Positions 22,491 through 35,216 of a stretch of DNA of 64,000 nucleotides are shown one piece after another (position 1 is the first letter of the stretch; every line of letters begins with the position of its first letter). Both the position numbers and the translations under genes were made by a program. Where the stretch lies: contig CM028927.1 of NCBI GenBank assembly GCA_016801845.1, positions 17,670,501 to 17,734,500 on the forward strand. The letters are read 5' to 3'. The notes under the pieces were generated by a model. It worked only from the letters and a program-made list of their open reading frames with translations, did not search any database and was not told the DNA's origin. This DNA is from Polydactylus sextarius. Lineage: Eukaryota; Chordata; Actinopteri; Polynemidae.

Positions 22491-24234
22491 CAATCTTAAC
22501 ACTGTAAAAGTACAAGGGTCATTATTTTTAACCTATTATTATTATCATTATTATTATTAGTAGTAGTAGTAGTATCACTATACTCTCACTACTTAGTGCA
22601 GCTTATTTTTATGAGTGTTTATGAATATATGTTGTTAAACCTGAATATATTGCTTGACATTCATTAAATTAATTTTATTATGTGGAAAATAACAAAGAAG
22701 TTTTTGTGTAAAGAGGATCAGTGATCTACCGCTGCCCTCTGAGTCCACAGATAAAAAAAGGCACAATGACCACAACACAAAGAAGTTACATCAACAGGCA
22801 CCGACTAAACAAAATACCACAGACGCTTTTATGTCATGATATAAAAAAGACAAAACAAACAAGCTTCTAATAGTGATAATAACAACAACAAAGCTCTGTT
22901 CTCTTCAAGTGTCCCAGTAAGTGACAGTGACTGAACTTCAACCAGAAGGCGAGGAGACGTGTTGAAATCAGATTCAAACATTTTATTCATACCTGTGATA
23001 CTTTTGTTAAAATGTGTTTATCAGTTGTCCTTTGACTTAGGACTTAGTTGTGTTGTTATACAAGTTCATTTTTAAAAAAAAAAAATCTAAGTGCAAAGTT
23101 GATCACATGAAGAAAAAGCTGCTGCTTCCGGTGCCGTTGGCTATGAAAAGTTAATTACACAAAGAAATGTTTCTTTCTTATATAAGAGTCAACGAGAATG
23201 ACAGCGGACTTCAACGAGCCTTTATGTTAAGAAGATAATTATAATTCTGTCAGTCTTTACAGTTATTTTTAGTTTAGAGCATTTATCACGTTGTTTCACA
23301 CGAAAACAGGAGGGAAAAAAACAACAGAGTTTTTTATCCTTCACCTTCAAAAAACACCTTAAATAAGGACAAATATATATCAAACTACAAACAGAGACTG
23401 TGTATGAAGTAAATCACTGAAGTGTCACTGAATCGGTTTGTCTCAACACAGATGAAGTAGAAATTGTGGCTCAGATTTAAAGCTGCAACCTTTATCATCA
23501 CAAAGAGGGAGTTAGATGTCAAAGCGACATAAACATGGTCGGATTAGTTTCAAACAACACAGGATTCTCCTTTAAAAGTCTATTAAATCATTTTGTTGAA
23601 TATTATTTTAATTATAGAATATTATGTTGGTTTTTTCAGGCCTTTTAGAAGATAAAGTGTCACGTTGTTCCACATCACTTGAAGGTGCTACAGTATATCA
23701 CTACCCTCTTAAAATAATGACTTTAAAGTTTTGCATAAAACCAAAAAACTGACTATTTACATACAAATAATGCTGTCAGTCAAATATGTAGCATAAAAGG
23801 ATTAGAAGACTGAAGCAAACTTACAAACATGCCTTTGAACCTGACCTGAGTCAAATGACTTCTGGAATTAGTGACTTGAGCAACACAGTCAATTAGTGTC
23901 AAAGAACCAACATGCTGCAGATCAATGTGTTTAATGAGCTGGTCAGACCAATAAATAAATAACTAAACGTCAGGTTGGACCAATCAGACCACATCAGACC
24001 ATTGGGAAAATGCCTGGTGAGTTCAGACGATGAGAGGGAAGTTTACCTGTGAATGACTCTTCAGTAAAACAAACTCAAACATCACAACTGTAATGAAAAC
24101 TTCAGCTAAACCAGACAGGACGGGAGGTAACGTTCTCATCTCTGGTAACGTGAAATGATTCTTCAACTCATTAAAGCATTAAAGCAACTAACAAACATAA
24201 CTCATCTTCACAGGGTTTTTAGATATAGATCGAT

Positions 24235-24235
<1 letters not shown>

Positions 24236-24317
<82 letters not shown>
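24236..24317. repeat. (ATCT)n tetranucleotide microsatellite
   Basis: About 20 perfect units, immediately left of the piggyBac relic. Confidence 0.95.
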
Positions 24318-24358
24318 GAGGAGTCGACTGAAGAGACTGGGATACAACGTCTCTAAAG

Positions 24359-24571
24359 AGGTTCCACGTTTTCTCATGGATCATCAGATTTGACGACCAG
24401 GAATTAAAGTTGGCAGCAATCTGCACTGTGTGGGACCAGCAGGTGGACCGGCCTCCTGGTCTTTACAACTCTGGACCCAATGTAACTGTGGATGAACAGC
24501 TTGTGAGGTTTAGAGGCAGTTGTCCTCAGATCCAGCGACATATGGCAGCAAACTCTGGGCCTGTGATGACG
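24359..24571 (+). pseudogene. piggyBac-type transposase relic (fragment)
   Basis: One open stretch of about 70 codons reads RFHVFSWIIRFDDQELK, then AAICTVWDQQV, and finally NVTVDEQLVRFRGSCPQ. The RFDD block followed by W-D and VDEQL-x-x-FRG-x-C is the hallmark of the piggyBac (DDE_Tnp_1_7) catalytic core. Only the middle of the transposase is left; neither the N-terminal part nor the terminal repeats are visible, so the copy is dead. It is flanked on the left by the ATCT array. Confidence 0.8.
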
Positions 24572-25398
24572 TTTCATCTTATACATAGAACATGCACATT
24601 TATACAGGGAATCAGAACGAACAGCTGCTGACGGAAACCAGGAGATCTGGTTTAAAAATAGTTATTATAAATAGTTGTAATAATAGATTGTCAATGAAAA
24701 CATTGTCACACTTCATTGTTTTGAAGAAAAGCACGATTTATGACACACAAATCCAGTGGTGCTATGATGATTGATATTGTGTTCAAGTGAAAATTTTTCA
24801 TGAAATAAAAACACAAAGTTAAAGAGAATCCTTTCTAAATATTTAGTTTTGTTTAGCTGTTATATTATATTTAGGACTAGAGATGTAAACATTTAGCTGG
24901 TTAACTGATTAGCCACAAAGAAAAAAAAAAAAAAAAAATGTTCTGTGATAGTTATTAACATTTATAGTCAAAATAAAAAAAAAATGACTTTGATAAAAAA
25001 CTAATTGCAACAAAACAAACATTAAAGTTTTGAAGAAGTGACTTCACTTCTTGCTTCTTCAAAACTGTGTCCAAAACAAAAAACTTATTAAAATCATATC
25101 ATCAATAACGATTCATTAAATGAGCAATAAAAATAAATACATATGTACAAAAAAATGCATTTAGTTCTCTTCTTTCTAATTATGTGGTTTAGATATAATT
25201 GGATAGATTAAATATTGGCAACAATCTGGTTGAGTCTGAAAATAAAGTCTCTCTGAGGCTCAATAACACGTTGTGTTCGCTCTCAAAAATGCAACAACAC
25301 CAAATCAAGTGTTTACATAACTCTAACAGAAACAGATAATAATATAATTCCAGTTTTCAACTTTCTTATTGCTTCGGGCGCGAGTGGGAAGACGAGTG

Positions 25399-25421
25399 GT
25401 GATGATGATGATGATGATGAG
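25399..25421. repeat. (GAT)n trinucleotide run
   Basis: About seven GAT units in intergenic sequence. Confidence 0.85.
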
Positions 25422-26177
25422 CGGTGAAGGCAGCGTGGGTGAAAGCAACGAGGCTCTTGGGAAAAAAAAAAACTGTCATGATCGAGTTGCTTTTATTGGC
25501 AACGGCTGCCGTTTCTGTTCTTTTCTGTTGGCAAAAGCAGGCATGACAATTATCGTGCGTAACAACAATAAACACGCTCGACAAGAACAAGAACACGCAC
25601 ATTCGTTCCAAACTTGAATCTATAAAAGTATAAAAATTCCCGTCACTGTCACTGTCTGTATCGTTTCAAGACTAAATCTTTCCACTTAGTTGAAGTTGTT
25701 GTTGTTTTTTTTTTTAAAGAATAAAAATAGAAACGTTGCTCCACAGGTTCAGTGATGTAAGACGTGTGAGTATGAGGTCATCGGCTCAAATTCTTGTGAA
25801 CTAAACACACTTGTGATAAAAAGCAAAATTCCTGAAAGGGAACTTTGTGTAACTGCTGCACGACGACGCGTCTGGGGAAATCGTTTTGTCTGAACAAGCA
25901 AATTTTATTTTCTACCAACGTGTGGTATATTAAGAACATTTAAATTGGTGGTAGTGATCATCCCTGAAAAAGAGCTTCACAGTCACATACGAGAAGAAGA
26001 CGATGACATTTCTGTCTTTGGTTTTATTTTTAGCTCAAAATACTCACTGAGCTCATTCCTCAAAAAGAAGAAGAAGAAGAACAGGGCAGATCTTTGTGGT
26101 TTTAGTGTGAAACCTAGTTTAAATTTAAAAAAAAAAAAAAGAGAGAGAGACCACCCGATGACCAAAATAGGCATGAC

Positions 26178-26183
26178 TTTATT
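26178..26183 (-). terminator. ENY2 polyadenylation signal
   Basis: AATAAA on the minus strand, about 185 nt after the ENY2 stop codon. It is the first canonical signal downstream, giving a 3' UTR of about 200 nt. Confidence 0.6.
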
Positions 26184-26367
26184 CTTATTTTTTTTCTTCC
26201 AAAACTGCTGCATAACAAACTAAAATCAATATGAAAACACACACGATACAAAATAAAAATAACACTTCAGCAATGCTCACAATGACAACAAACACCAGTC
26301 TGGATTTGAACTGTGGATTTACAGCGAGTAAAAAAAATGTAGAGACATGAGTCGTCGTCGTCGTTGT

Positions 26368-28987
26368 TCACAAAGTCGCGTGTTGAGCTAGAAAAGCTCT
26401 GATTCTCTGAAGAAGTTCTTTCTTCACGCTGTCTGGTACGAGCGCTGAACAGAAGAGAAGAGAAAAGACAAGAGACGTCAGAGCAGTGACCAGAAAAAGT
26501 ACAAACTGTTCTCAAATTAATCAATAACAGGTGACATTGCATTGTGAGCGTTTTCTATTATAGTCTGAAGAGTTATTTGATGCAGGCCAACAGCTCCAAC
26601 TAATCACCCGTCAGTACAATACGTTCAAGTTCCAACTCCACAAATTACAGCCTGTGAACAGACGTTAGCGTCGGGTTACCGACAACTAAACTAAAGCAGC
26701 GTTCAACGGGAGCTGCTCACTGTCTTTAAACTAGAGGTCAGTGTAAAAATACACTGAGGTCATCAATATGTTTCTGTATGGAGTAAAGACCCCCCCCAAA
26801 AAAACAAAAAAAACAATAGAAGGGCGTAACGTTACGAAAATGTGGAAGTTTAAGACTTTCAGTTCTGCAAATCACTTGTACCAACTGCACTGTATCAACA
26901 GTGACTTAAGACATAGATTCTGTTTTTTCAAATGTAACTAAAATGTTACTACATTTAACATGTTTTCCCTGATTTATCTGCAAGATGACGCACGTCTGAG
27001 TCTTCGAGCAGCTGCCTGGAAAACACTGCAAAAACTTCTACAAGAAGAAAAGAAGGAACGCCGCCATGAAACTGTGTACACACACAAACACACACACAAC
27101 ACACACACATGTGCAATGACTGTTTACCACAGTCGCATCCACCTGAGAACTGAGTCAGTGCAACTATTAGAGTAACATCCACCTGTTTCACACCTGGTTT
27201 ATATTGAAGAGTCAAACCCTTCAGATTGACCACAGTGTTTGTTGATGTAATAACGTGTTCTGTTGAAAAAGGAAGGTGTGGAAATCACATTTTCTTTCAT
27301 AATAATAGTCTAGCTAGTGTATTATTTTGAAATAACAAGTACAAACAGATCTTTATGTCTATACTATACCTGCTGATATGAAATCTGTCTCAATACCTTG
27401 ACGAATATATTCGATTCTTTCTTTTTTATTTATCAATACAGCGTTCACAACAACCGAGGTTCAACCAAAGGTCTCGGGTTTCCAGAGATAAATAATATGT
27501 CTGTGTTTCAATAAAGTTTATGAGTTTGTAGAGACCATTACATACATAATTAACGTATCATGATGAACACTCACTGACCACTTTATTAGGAACATCATAC
27601 TGACACTGGGAAGGTCGTACCTTTTTCTCTCACAGCAGCCTGAGTCCTTCACATCACAGATTTCACGTTCAAGTTGTTGGGAGCATTTCTTTGAGTTTCT
27701 GCTCCAAGTCAATATGATTGCATCAAATCGTTTCCACAAATCAAACTCCTTTTGCACCAAGATCCAAAAAAACATATTGGACCGGTTTCAGATCAGGTGA
27801 CTGATGAAGCCACTGAGCTCACAGCCATGTTGATGAGACCAGTTTGAGTCGACTAGGTGGTAAAATCCAACCATAAACGGATGTACTTGTTCTGTTTTCG
27901 ATGATTGATTTGTTTAAAAGACTGTTAGACAACCAGCAGTCTGGACTGGTCCCACAGCGCAGGTTGGATTCATGCTGTTGACGCCACATTTGGCCTCTAA
28001 CATCTGCTGCCTCGGCACAAATCCAGATTGATCAGACCAGGCTGCACAGTCTCAGTGAACCCGTCTGTACTGTAGCTTCAGATTTTCAGGCTTTCTCTGC
28101 TCACCATAAACGGTAATAATCTAAGTTAATGTGGCCTTTTTGTCAACTTAAACCAGTCTGTCTGTTTTCCTTTCACTTCTTTCTCCAGAGATGTGTCTTG
28201 TTTGTGAAAATACAAGAAAATCAGCAGTTTCACAAACACTTTTGTCATGATTAACGTCACTTAGATAATATTTTCCCCATTTTGTTGACTGATGTGGACA
28301 TTGACACCTCCTAAGATGTACCTGCAAGATTTGTTTTACTGTTTAATTGCAAGAAAAAGCAGGTGTACAAGTGTTTCTAAGTGCTAAGACAGTATACACA
28401 GTCATCCAGTTTATCATTTATCATCTGAAATACTCTGTATGGGATAAACACAGCTGATCACATCTTTTGACCCGTGTCATCCTCTCAACCTATAGTCATT
28501 ATTTCTCTGCTTCTTCCTCCCCCTGCTGTTGAGTTTGCATATAAACACCTTTAAACAATACCTCTGCCTTTTGGTGTGACTTCTGTGACCAGGTCCTCCA
28601 CTGTCACGTGCTCCAGGCCCTTTTCTCTGATCACATCTGGACACAAGAGATTATTAATTTTAGAGGTTTAGAGATCTAGTTTCATAGGAGCAGACACTCA
28701 GATATATGTATATAATAAACAGGATTAATATACTTCACCTTTGCAGTGTGCTTTCAGCTGATCCTTCCACCCACACTCCACCAGCTTTGCCCTGAGCACC
28801 TCTTTCAACCTGTGACAACACATTTCATTGACATCGTGTAAATAAATGTAAATTAAACAGCTCGGTCTTTAAACAACACATCCACAACCAAACCGCTGCA
28901 GAGAAAACCCTCCGCTTACCGCTCCCGCTCCCCCATTTCTATCAGCTTCTGGTTTATTGCAGCCCTCATCTGGGAGTCTTTGCTCAT
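26368..28987 (-). CDS. eny2: Transcription and mRNA export factor ENY2, complete
   Basis: Small helical nuclear protein shared by the SAGA histone-H2B deubiquitinase module (with USP22, ATXN7L3, ATXN7) and the TREX-2 export complex (on the GANP scaffold). Four coding exons on the minus strand: 28987-28920, 28809-28739, 28636-28562 and 26444-26368. They sum to 291 nt including TGA, that is 96 aa against 101 in human. The protein starts MSKDSQMRAAINQKLIEMG, continues with LVECGWKDQLKAHCK and GLEHVTVEDLV, and ends LQRIRAFLAQHATL. All splice phases agree. The start is the first ATG of exon 2; the extra N-terminal residues of the human form have no counterpart because exon 1 is noncoding here. A Tc1-like relic sits in the 2.1-kb last intron. 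The gene is head-to-head with NUDCD1. Confidence 0.97.
27566..28360 (-). mobile_element. Decayed Tc1-like transposon in ENY2 intron 4
   Basis: The left end carries CACTGACCACTTTATTAGGA, the characteristic end of a common fish Tc1 group (usually CACTTTATTAGGTACACC). On the minus strand the interior follows the transposase coding order of that group: GAAACTGCTGATTTTCTTG, later GCCTGGTCTGATCAATCTG, then TTTGGCGTCAACAGCATGAA (last word with small differences). Frames are broken throughout, so it is a relic. The right boundary is approximate. Confidence 0.75.
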
Positions 28988-28989
28988 GA

Positions 28990-29100
28990 TCTGTCTGAGA
29001 ATCAAACGCCAAAGTGTTAATCTGTCACTTTTAATGCAACAATGCGAGAAAAATAGAAAGAACGTGGGTTAATTTAGCTAGAAATCAAGTGGACGCTACC
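28990..29100 (-). other. eny2: ENY2 first intron and 5' UTR junction
   Basis: The noncoding first exon ends at 29100 (CAAAAG then GTAGCG on the minus strand). The acceptor before the coding start is TTCTCAG ending at 28995, with CAGACAG ending at 28991 as an alternative. The 5' UTR exon extends upward from 29100 to an undetermined start. Confidence 0.65.
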
Positions 29101-29488
29101 TTTTGTCGGGATGGATCAGCTGGGGAGCACACTGTCCCTTTACTTAACCGTACCGTGTGAAATTTCCATTGCGGAACTTTTTTAAAGGTTCCGCTTTTAG
29201 CGGCGGTTGATTCCCACAAACAAACCACGGGTTTTATAATAGTTCATAAAAACTCATGTTTGACTACGCAATTAATATTCAATAGTTTTAAGAGAGAGAG
29301 TATATTTGTTAACCTTTAGAGAGTTGACTCAATTTCCCATGAGTCTCCGCGCGGGTCGTGTCCGCTCTAAAATGACTCCGTGTTCGACAAAACAGGAAAC
29401 GTGTGTCTGCTGAGTTGTTCACCATCACAGTCTGGTCTGTTCAGGCTGTCATCAACTTGTGAACAAGACGGTCACATTTTAATAAGTC
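29101..29488. promoter_or_regulatory. Divergent ENY2/NUDCD1 promoter region
   Basis: The ENY2 first-exon donor (29100, minus) and the NUDCD1 start codon (29489, plus) are 388 bp apart. The interval therefore holds both transcription starts and both 5' UTRs. It contains paired GGAAC/GTTCC ETS-like words (29174-29195) and a CG-rich patch near 29350 (CGCGCGGGTCGTG). No TATA box is seen, which suits housekeeping genes. Confidence 0.7.
29140..29169 (-). other. Possible short upstream ORF in ENY2 5' UTR
   Basis: Minus-strand ATG at 29167-29169 followed by eight further codons and TAA. It would lie in the ENY2 leader if transcription starts above 29169. Confidence 0.35.
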
Positions 29489-32400
29489 ATGGCTGCTTCT
29501 AACTATTCTCTGAAGGTCAACAGAGACCTGCTGGACCCCAGCTTTGAAAGTTACAGGTTATCTTTGGACGCTATACCAACGTACAACGTAGAACTGGACG
29601 CTGGTGAGAGAAACTTCAGTAAAATTAGCAAGAGTGCTAACGAAGAGCTGGTACCAGATATCACCTCTGGCTTTTAATATCAGCCCTATTTATTTTTTTG
29701 ATAATAAATGAAAATGTCCTGTTGTGGAGCTAAGTGACGGTTAAACTACTGTAGCGTGTAACAAACTGGTTTAAAAGGTGATGTTTAATATCCTTCATTT
29801 AAATCTGTAGCAGTCACTAAAAAAATCTATTTTAATTATTATTTGGTTAAATGGTTGATCTGTACCTAGAAAAATTACCTGTGACTATTTCATCTATCAC
29901 ATAATATTTTAAAAATATTTTTTTTTAGTTAAAAATGCCACATTTCTTGATGGTTCCAGCCTTTTAAATGAAAAATATTTTCTTATTTTGTCACTATTTT
30001 CTGACATTTTACTAATAAACTGATTAGATGAGGGACGTTAAACTGAAAACTGACAGGTGAACGAAATAAAAAACTGTATCCAAGTCGACGGCCGAACATA
30101 TATTGGGTAAAAAAATGATATATTATTTCTTCATATGTAAATATTAATTTAATTTTCAATAGAAATAATCTCTCTTAGGCCTGTTAGTTACTGTCTATAG
30201 ACACAGAGATAAAATTTCAAAATAAAAGACAGTGGCATTAATTTCTGATGCCTTTCTCATTTGTAATTTCCAGTGTAAACGGCCAAAAACTAACGTCCTT
30301 CAATGAAAATCCAAACATTAAACTATTGACAGTCCATTGCATCGGACTGTTGCATTGTGGGACTTGCAGTATTAGTAAAAAAACACAGTGGACCACATTT
30401 GACACATGTCAATTAGATGGTTTGATATTACCCAGTGAAGAGCTTTATCATTTATCAGCAGTTTATCAATACACATTCAGCCGTTCATAATATTTATGAT
30501 ATTTGTGCAAAGGTTTAATTTGGTCTTATAAGATTTACGTTAAAAATAATCCAAATATATATCAATATATCTGCTGCTCTAAGCAGGAATGACTTACTGA
30601 CTTGTGACTTTTTGTTGACGTCTTTCATTTGCCTACAGAGTAACTCACTGAAAAGCCACAAATACAAAGTCACATCTGATAAAACATAATTATAAAGGTA
30701 AAAGAAGAGGATGGATTTCATGTTTATTTTGGCTGCTACAGATGAACAAACACATCATTTTAATGGTGTAAAGCAGGTTTATTATGTCAGACATGCTCAT
30801 GTCAACATAATAAAAAAGCAGCTTTAACCATAAACCAAGATAATTATTTTTCTGTCTATATAAACATGTCAAATGAGACAGTCGTGGTATTAGACTGATA
30901 TCATGATGAAGTTGATATGGAGACAAAATCTGTTATGTCCATATTTCAAAATATCTTTGTTTTGTATAAAAACTGCAGTAATTTAAGGTTGAACTCCCGT
31001 TGACTGAAAACTGTGAATAAGATAAAGTACCAACCTTTGCTTTTTTCTTCTTTACCGCAGCTGTGGAGGAGGTGAAGCTGAAGGACACTCAGTATACTCT
31101 GGAGCACATGCGTGCTTTTGGCATGTACAACTACCTGCACTTAGACCAATGGTATGAAGACAGTGTTTTGTTTGTGGACTGCAAAGGACGTGTTCTCAGT
31201 CTCACCGTCACTCTGGTAAGAATTTAAATCCTCCCGGTTTCTCATGAAGTTTGTTTTACAGCAAAATGTTGGTTCATTCATTGTTTCATCCTTTCACCAG
31301 TGTCTATGAGGCAGATTGTTGTTACTTTATCATTCATATTAAATGGAAATGGTTGTGATTCTGACCAGTAGGTGGTGATCAAACACTTGCTTCAGCTCAC
31401 AATGTATTTCTGGAAGGAGCCAAGTGAAAATCGTAGTAACGTTATCAAAGCTGCAGAATTAATGAGGCTCATTAGTTTTTCTCTTACTTGCTGTTAGAGG
31501 TGAGAGGCTTAGTTTAAAGAGAAAAAAACAACTTGTTTTTCCAGTTGTTTTTTTTTTTTTTGACTGCGTATGAATCAGCACAGTGGATAAAGTTTTGATG
31601 AACCCTTGTTTGTGTTCGGTTAATCACCAGTGTCATTTCTGAACTAACCCAAAGTTTTGATCCAGGTTTGTTACACGACACCAAGATGCTGAATCGAAGA
31701 GCGAAAACACCTCGGTGACCTTTTTCAGTTCACTCTTAGAAGACATCATTGACCATGATTAGAGATAATTGGTGCCGCATCCGTGTCTTTTATGTCTAAA
31801 CTGGCCTGAATGATGGTCATCAGACTAAAATCCTGGAGGCAGAATATCTGGCTCTCAAAGGCATAATTAAATGACTCTTTATGGAAATGTGTTGCTCAAA
31901 TTCTAATTACAATCATCACATAATAATTATCATCCCCTGGCAGGATCTTTTGTGTACGTTTGCATGGAGCAGTATCACTCAGCACATTGTACACGAGGCG
32001 GTTCACACTCTCCGTTTGGGACATTAAAGGCACGGATGGTGGAGAGCGTAATCTCAGAGGTGCATTATACACAAGTTAGCGATATAATACAGTGTCACGC
32101 TCCATGGAAACAAGAAGGCAGCTGCCGCACAGTCCTTTTGAAACACTGTTACTTCATGCAATGAGTAATTGACGCTCATGTGGTGGCGACGTATCTGTCT
32201 ATTACTAACAAGGCCCTGAGAGTCGTGAATCACAGCTAAGTCACATGTGCGGCCACATGGCAGTTAGTAACTTAGCGATGATGAGTACATGTTGTTTCCT
32301 CTTGTTGGGTTTTATTTTGAACATACGAACATCAAAGAAACTGTGGTTTAATGTATGTTTTCAAAGAGGTTTCTTATAGGGTCAGAATGGGCTCTCTCAT

Positions 32401-35174
32401 ATAAAAGCAATGACCTTTTTCTTCCCCTGCAGTTCAAAGCCATCTCTTATTTAGTTGCTCTATTTGGGTCTGTATGAGTCACAATGCAACGTTTTTGTTT
32501 TTTTTTGTTTTTTTTTTTAAAGAAAAGGATTTTGATTGTGCGGCAAACAATTTTAAACATTTTCATTTAGTTTTATTGTATTTTACCACAACATAAGCAA
32601 AACCTCAGCCTGCATCCATTTTGTTAATTCCTTCATTTATTTAACTGTTATTTTCAGTCATATATGACAACAACATTGAATAACAAGCAATTTGAAAAGG
32701 TCATTCGGGATTTGAGAAGTGGTAATGGCCACAAATTCGTAGAGCAAACAAATAATTTATTTATAATTGTTAGTTTTATCCGTGTCCGCCTGAATCAGAC
32801 ATATTGAAGTTGTTGCTCCTCTGGATGCTGCACGTCTTGATGTGGTTGTCGTGTTGTGAATCCAGGACACTGCCCTTGGGAAGCCAAGAGAAGTCTACCG
32901 CATAACGTCTGACTCGAGTCAGTGTGAGGATCGTCTCTGCGCCTCCCTGAGCCTCACATCCGCCACCTGGGCCGCCCTCTCCGACGGCGCCGGGCGACTG
33001 TACCTCCTCCGCACCGGCAAGAGAGGAGACAGCTCACACGCCAAGTGGGAAGTAAGTAACAACATAAAAGTATTTTAGAGTAATCCAAAAGACTGTTGAC
33101 TAATTCATGACCTTTTATCGACCCCTATTGGTGAGTAAGTGGAAGTGTAGCAACAAAATACTTAGTGTAGAAGTGTCTTAAACAGATCACATCCATCTTC
33201 TGGTCAAGTCAATTTTATTTATAGTGTCAAATCATAAAAATATTTTATTTCAAGCAACTTCCCAGCAGCTTAATCCTACAACAGCTTAACTAGAGGAAGG
33301 TCCAGGACCTGAACCATCCCTAACTATAGGGAGCCTAAGTCACGCCCCTCCCAGTTGACCCACTGTCCTTTGTCCTCGGTCCTTAGATTGAAAAAAAAAA
33401 AAAAAAAAAATTACAGTCAATGAAGAGATAAAAATTATTCTCTGATCCACTTTGATTTCTACCCTGGATCACACATATCCTGTATCTTAATTTAAATAAA
33501 GCTATCAGTGTGAGTCAAGACTATGTTTTTTGTGTAACTGTTGATTTATCTGCTACTAAAAATATGTAACTGGTTCGACTGCAAACCAGATAGTCGCGTA
33601 GGTGACGACACGTCACAATTTCTCCTCGTAGACTTTTCACTGAATTTCTTTCCCCCTCTCTTCCCGAGAGAGAACGAGGAGCAGGAGATAAAACTGACCA
33701 GGTCAGATATTTTCCTAGGTTAGCGTAGCTGCTGTTAAGCTAACGTTAGCCGTCAGAGTTTGACGGTGACGTAAATGTAGCGAGACGATACGTGGTCTCA
33801 CACTTAACCTAAATTAATGTTTGCTGCCTGTTATAAAACAGCTCTCTCCATGTCTAACATTATCTTTAAAATTTACAAACATCATATGTTAAAACAACGA
33901 CACATTTCAAACAGGACTAGAACATAATTTTATCTTCTCATAGACTCTCGTTCATAATTTTTTACAAGCATAAGACCCATGGTTGTGACTTAGTCTCCTT
34001 ATAAGTCTTAACCTTAAATGTAGAAAGGGTGTCTGCCTCCAGGAACCAAACTGGGAGCTGGTTCCATCAGAGAGGAGCCTGAGAACTGAAGACTCTACCT
34101 CCCGTTCTGGTCTTAGAGACTCTAGGAAGCACAAGTAAACCAGCAGTTTGTGATCAAAGTCATCTATTAGGATAATAAGGAACTATGAGCTCCTTAATAT
34201 ATGATGGAGCCTGATCATTAAGGGTTTTATAAACAAGCAGGAGGGTTTTGGATTCTACTATGGATTATAGAGGAAGCCAGTGAAGAGCAGCCAGTGTAGG
34301 AGACATATGATCTCTGGTCCTGCTTCTCACGCTGCAGCATTTTGGATTAACTGAAGGTTTTTCTTCTTTGCTTCTTGTGTCTTTGAATCAGGTGTTTTTG
34401 ATGTTGGGACACCTCAGTATCTGGTGGTTTAATTACTGAGTCACTAAACAACAACCTTAAAGCTCCACAGGACAGGACTTTGATTTGTTTCTCATATTCT
34501 AATGTTTTCTTATTGTCAATGAATCTCATGCAGCTCACTTAGTTTGTGCCAAAGAGCTTCATTGTTTCACAAAAAAAGTGTTGAAACAAACTTCAGGGCT
34601 TCTCTGAATAAAACGTCCCTTCATTAAAATGAACTTGAACTTGTGTATGAATCCACGGCTGAAAATAGTCTCTAACAATAAAGCAACTTTTTTTTTTTTA
34701 ATGAAACTTTGTTAAAAATGTTTTTGTTCAACATGAATGAGTTTTCAGTGAGAGTCATGAACATGGCAGCGGAGTCAGAAATTATTGAAGGACTGATCCT
34801 TCAACCTGCCGTATAGAGTCCTGTTTAGAAATGCAAACGTCCAATTATTCTTCACAGAGACTTTTCAAAAGAAGCATTCAGCCAGTTTCTGTGTTTCAAA
34901 AAGCTCGGCCGGCCTCTCGGTAATTGGCTGGTAGAAGTGAGGCAGTGAAAGTCTTTTACAAGACGCACTGTGCATTTTATCCTGTTAACAGGTGGCAATT
35001 GGCGTGGGCCATAAATGAGAGTTCAATCTGTGAACAAGCACATTTGATGCAAGAGTTCAAGAGTGGAATTTATAACGAAGAATTAAACCCTCGAGTCAGT
35101 AATTTACAATGTGGTAATTTTAAGTCTCAGAGCTCAGTGATCCCAGTCGAGGCTGATTGCATCTTTGTTTTGTG

Positions 35175-35216
<42 letters not shown>

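Larger units (their letters stand above)
20680..26160. other. Intergenic region between PKHD1L1 5' end and ENY2 3' end
   Basis: About 5.5 kb, AT-rich. It contains a SINE-like repeat (22305-22490), an (ATCT)n array (24236-24317), a piggyBac transposase relic (24359-24571) and a (GAT)n run (25399-25421). No intact gene was found. The frames at 25366-25617 are produced by the GAT repeat. Confidence 0.75.

Noticed and set aside
25366..25617. Open frames on both strands rich in Met or His
   Set aside because: The composition comes from the (GAT)n run, and there is no domain, splice context or conservation evidence.
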